From: a bacterium
GTDB lineage: Bacteria; Desulfobacterota; DSWW01
Reading direction: 5' to 3'
DNA: 15,242 nt
NCBI GenBank assembly: GCA_030609865.1
Contig: JAUWSZ010000008.1
Coordinates: 1 to 15,242, forward strand
This document shows, piece after piece, positions 12,946 through 15,242 of this stretch. The first letter of the stretch is position 1, and every line of letters begins with the position of its first letter. Under the pieces are notes generated by a model that was given only the letters and a program-made list of their open reading frames with translations, did not search any database and had not been told where the DNA came from. Made by a program: the position numbers and the translations under genes.

Positions 12946-15242
12946 ATGGGACTCCGTGAACTGAACATCGATCTGACAAAGGAGCATGTGGCACTCTGGG
13001 ATTCGGCCAAGAAGTTCATGCGTGAAGTGTGGAGGCCGGCGGCCGTGGAGCTGGACCGGCTGGTAAACCCGGAAGATGTGTACGCCGAAGGCTCTGTACT
13101 CTGGGATGTCTTCCGGAAGTCGAACGAACTAGGCTATCACACGATGATGTTTCCCGAAGCACTCGGAGGGATGGATGCAGACGCCATGAGTACCGCCCTG
13201 TTCTGGGAACTCGCAGGCTGGGCAGCCCCGGGGCTGGGCGCCAGCTATGGCCTTCACACCATGCCCATGATCTGGGCCATGATGTCTCCTGACCCGGAGA
13301 TGCAGGACCTGGTCAAACAGTTCTGCGCGGACACGACAGGCACGATGACCGGTTGCTGGGCCATCACCGAGCCGGATCACGGGTCGGACTCCCTGCGCTT
13401 CGAGGGGGAGTACGCCACCATGCCCGAATTGGCGAATCAGGTCAGGGCCGTAAAGGACGGTGACGGTTATGTGCTCAACGGCCAGAAATCTTCCTGGGTC
13501 AGCAACGGGAGCCTGGCCAAGTACGCGGCCCTCTGGCTCTCCATCGATCCCTCACGCGGCAACGAGGGCGGGGGCATCGCGGTTATCCCCCTGGACCTGC
13601 CCGGCATCACCCGAGGGAAGCCCCTGGACAAGATCGGTCAGCGGGCCCTGAACCAGGCCGAGCTCTTCTTCGACGACGTCCGTATCCCTGCGAAGGCCAT
13701 GGTCGCGGCCGACCCGGTAACCTACAAGACCTATTCGAATGTCCAGCTCGGGTTGGCGAATGGCCTGATGGGGCTGCTCTTTGCCGGATGTGCCCAGTCC
13801 GCCCTGGAAGAGTCCCTGGAATACGCCAAGCAGAGGGTGCAGGGGGGGCGGCCCATCTTCGAGCACCAGAACATCCGGCTGAAGCTCTTCGACATGTTCG
13901 TGTCCGTGGAGGCGGCCCGGTCACTGGCCCGCCGATCTCTCGTGTACAATCACAGCATGTATAAGCAGATGAAGCCCATGGCCGTCCAGTACGCCATGGC
14001 GGCCAAGATCATGTCGACGGAAACCGCCTTCCGGGTGGCCAGCGAGGGTGTGCAGATCTTCGGCGGGTACGGTCTTTCCAGGGAGTACCTGATCGAGAAG
14101 ATCTTCCGCGATGCCCGTTCGAGCATGATCGAGGACGGCACCAACGAGACCCTGGCCCTGGACGGAGCCGAGAGGATCGGGAAGGGGAAGCTGACCCTGG
14201 ATATCCAGGAGGGAACGCAACAGCCCGGTGCTCAGGCCACGGAGGCAGCGGGTGCAACCTTCGACGACCTGAAGGACATGCTCCGTCCTGCGGGTGTGCA
14301 CATGGGCGTGATGCGGGCCGACCCAGAGACGTGCACATCCTGTGGGCTTTGCCTCCAGAACTGCCCGTTCAAGTGTTGGGTGATGGACGAGAAGGAAGTC
14401 CCGAAGATGAAGGAGGAGTACGCCTGCTTCTCCTGCTTCAACTGCATGGTGGCCTGCCCCGTGGACGCCATCTCGATCGTGGAGACCTACCACGTGGATG
14501 AGGGCTTTTTCGATTACGGATACCACCCGTTCAAGATGCCCCTGGAGCCGCAGGATGCCGAGGGGAAACCGGCCGAGTGGACCGAGGTCGAGAAGACCGT
14601 GCTCGAGCGCAGGAGCGTTCGGAACTTCAAGGACGACCCCGTTCCGGAACCGTTGATCAGGCGCGTGCTGGAGGCGGGCCGGTTTGCGCCCAGTGCCGGT
14701 AACCACCAGCCCTGGAAGTTCGTCGTGGTCACGGACAAGGATTTCATCCGGGAGTTGGAAGAGGCCGCCTACGGTGTCGTGAACATGATGCACGCTGCCT
14801 ATCACAACGACGCCATGGTCATGGGCCTGGTTCAGATGCTCGGGGAGCCGATGCCGGTCGGCATCTTCGACCCCCGTGTTCAGGGAGGGATCGGATGTGT
14901 GGCCCGAAAGGAGCTGCCCGCCTACCTGAACCCCCCTGTCGTCATCTTCCTGGCCACGAACGACAGGGCGGCCGCCCCCGACCTGCAGGCGGGCATATGC
15001 GGACAGAACATGAATCTGGCTGCCCAGGCCCTGGGGTTGGGCTTCTGCTGGTCCGGGTTCGGTGCGTCGGTCGAGAACGTACCTGAACTCAAGGCGAAGC
15101 TGGGCATCGAAGCCCCCTGGCGTATAGCGACCACCATCGCCCTTGGATATCCCCGGTTTAAGCAGAAGGGGATCGTGCCCAGGGAGTTTCGGCCCGTGAC
15201 CTGGTTCCGCCCCGGGGTCGGAGGGCATGCAACCGATGAAGG
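12946..15242 (+). CDS. Acyl-CoA dehydrogenase - 2x[4Fe-4S] ferredoxin - nitroreductase fusion, 3' end cut by window edge
   Basis: One frame is open from ATG 12946 to the last base, giving 765 complete codons without a stop. Residues about 1-410 are an acyl-CoA dehydrogenase: GCWAITEPDHGSD (136-148), GQKSSWVSNG (179-188), GGRPIFEHQNIRLKL (300-314), EGVQIFGGYG (367-376) and IEDGTNE (395-401). At the place of the catalytic Glu of the medium-chain enzyme it has Asp, D397. After a flexible Ala/Gly/Gln-rich linker, residues 463-505 bind two [4Fe-4S] clusters, with cysteines C463, C466, C469, C473 and C494, C497, C500, C504, each set ending in CP. Residues about 548-765 are a nitroreductase-fold FMN domain with ERRSVRNF (554-561) and RFAPSAGNHQPWKFVVV (579-595). 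AGGAGG lies 6 nt before the start. It probably moves acyl-CoA electrons via FAD and the clusters to FMN; the final acceptor is unknown. Confidence 0.92.
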   Translation, partial: MGLRELNIDLTKEHVALWDSAKKFMREVWRPAAVELDRLVNPEDVYAEGSVLWDVFRKSNELGYHTMMFPEALGGMDADAMSTALFWELAGWAAPGLGASYGLHTMPMIWAMMSPDPEMQDLVKQFCADTTGTMTGCWAITEPDHGSDSLRFEGEYATMPELANQVRAVKDGDGYVLNGQKSSWVSNGSLAKYAALWLSIDPSRGNEGGGIAVIPLDLPGITRGKPLDKIGQRALNQAELFFDDVRIPAKAMVAADPVTYKTYSNVQLGLANGLMGLLFAGCAQSALEESLEYAKQRVQGGRPIFEHQNIRLKLFDMFVSVEAARSLARRSLVYNHSMYKQMKPMAVQYAMAAKIMSTETAFRVASEGVQIFGGYGLSREYLIEKIFRDARSSMIEDGTNETLALDGAERIGKGKLTLDIQEGTQQPGAQATEAAGATFDDLKDMLRPAGVHMGVMRADPETCTSCGLCLQNCPFKCWVMDEKEVPKMKEEYACFSCFNCMVACPVDAISIVETYHVDEGFFDYGYHPFKMPLEPQDAEGKPAEWTEVEKTVLERRSVRNFKDDPVPEPLIRRVLEAGRFAPSAGNHQPWKFVVVTDKDFIRELEEAAYGVVNMMHAAYHNDAMVMGLVQMLGEPMPVGIFDPRVQGGIGCVARKELPAYLNPPVVIFLATNDRAAAPDLQAGICGQNMNLAAQALGLGFCWSGFGASVENVPELKAKLGIEAPWRIATTIALGYPRFKQKGIVPREFRPVTWFRPGVGGHATDE

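Noticed and set aside
12909..12959. Tiny upstream open frame of 16 codons overlapping the fusion start
   Set aside because: It has no ribosome-binding site, is too short to judge, and overlaps the strong site that serves ATG 12946.
14175..14330. Suspected sequencing frameshift joining two separate genes in the dehydrogenase-ferredoxin linker
   Set aside because: The plus frame is continuous across the whole linker and both flanking domains sit in the same frame. No stop, start with ribosome-binding site, or gap is visible. An indel would have to preserve the frame.
13921..15228. Minus-strand open frame of 435 codons at the right end
   Set aside because: It is antisense to the ferredoxin and nitroreductase modules of the fusion, which carry clear motifs in the plus frame.
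1..15242. CRISPR array, tRNA, rRNA or intact insertion sequence
   Set aside because: No regularly spaced repeats, cloverleaf-like segments, rRNA blocks or transposase genes were recognised anywhere in the window.

Overview
The window is GC-rich, gene-dense bacterial DNA. Gene content suggests a strictly anaerobic proteobacterium of the Desulfobacterota type (sulfate reducer or syntroph). It has two-subunit glycine decarboxylase, CoA-thioester catabolism genes, and a flavin/iron-sulfur fusion enzyme with eight cluster-type cysteines. The organism assignment is inference from gene content only.

Left half (1-8840): amino-acid and one-carbon metabolism. Two glycine decarboxylase (P-protein) alpha/beta gene pairs stand back to back around an AT-rich divergent promoter region (2959-3273). 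The leftward pair (gcvPA 1555-2958, gcvPB 1-1558, cut by the window edge) is a strongly divergent version that keeps the PLP lysine but has lost several hallmark motifs. The rightward pair (gcvPA 3274-4605, gcvPB 4602-6059) is canonical. It is followed at short spacing by lipoyl synthase lipA (6079-6987), which makes the cofactor of the H-protein, then a two-ACT-domain GcvR-like regulator (7005-7529) and an Lrp/AsnC regulator (7561-8028). That looks like one operon carrying its own sensors. A convergent class IV aminotransferase (8016-8840) overlaps the Lrp gene tail to tail. No gcvH or gcvT is present in the window.

Right half (9102-15242): a collinear CoA-thioester catabolic operon. It holds a short-chain dehydrogenase, a tandem-VOC protein, a methylmalonyl-CoA-epimerase-like VOC protein, and a thiolase of the SCP-x/BbsB type. 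The last gene is open to the right edge and encodes one continuous polypeptide of an acyl-CoA dehydrogenase, a 2x[4Fe-4S] ferredoxin module and a nitroreductase-type flavoprotein domain (12946-15242). The gene set resembles a beta-oxidation-like route (dehydrogenation, hydroxyacyl oxidation, thiolysis, epimerisation). No enoyl-CoA hydratase or electron-transfer flavoprotein is visible. The fusion suggests acyl-CoA-derived electrons may leave through built-in iron-sulfur clusters to a second flavin.

The strongest candidates for something undescribed are the three-module dehydrogenase fusion and the divergent P-protein pair next to a canonical one.
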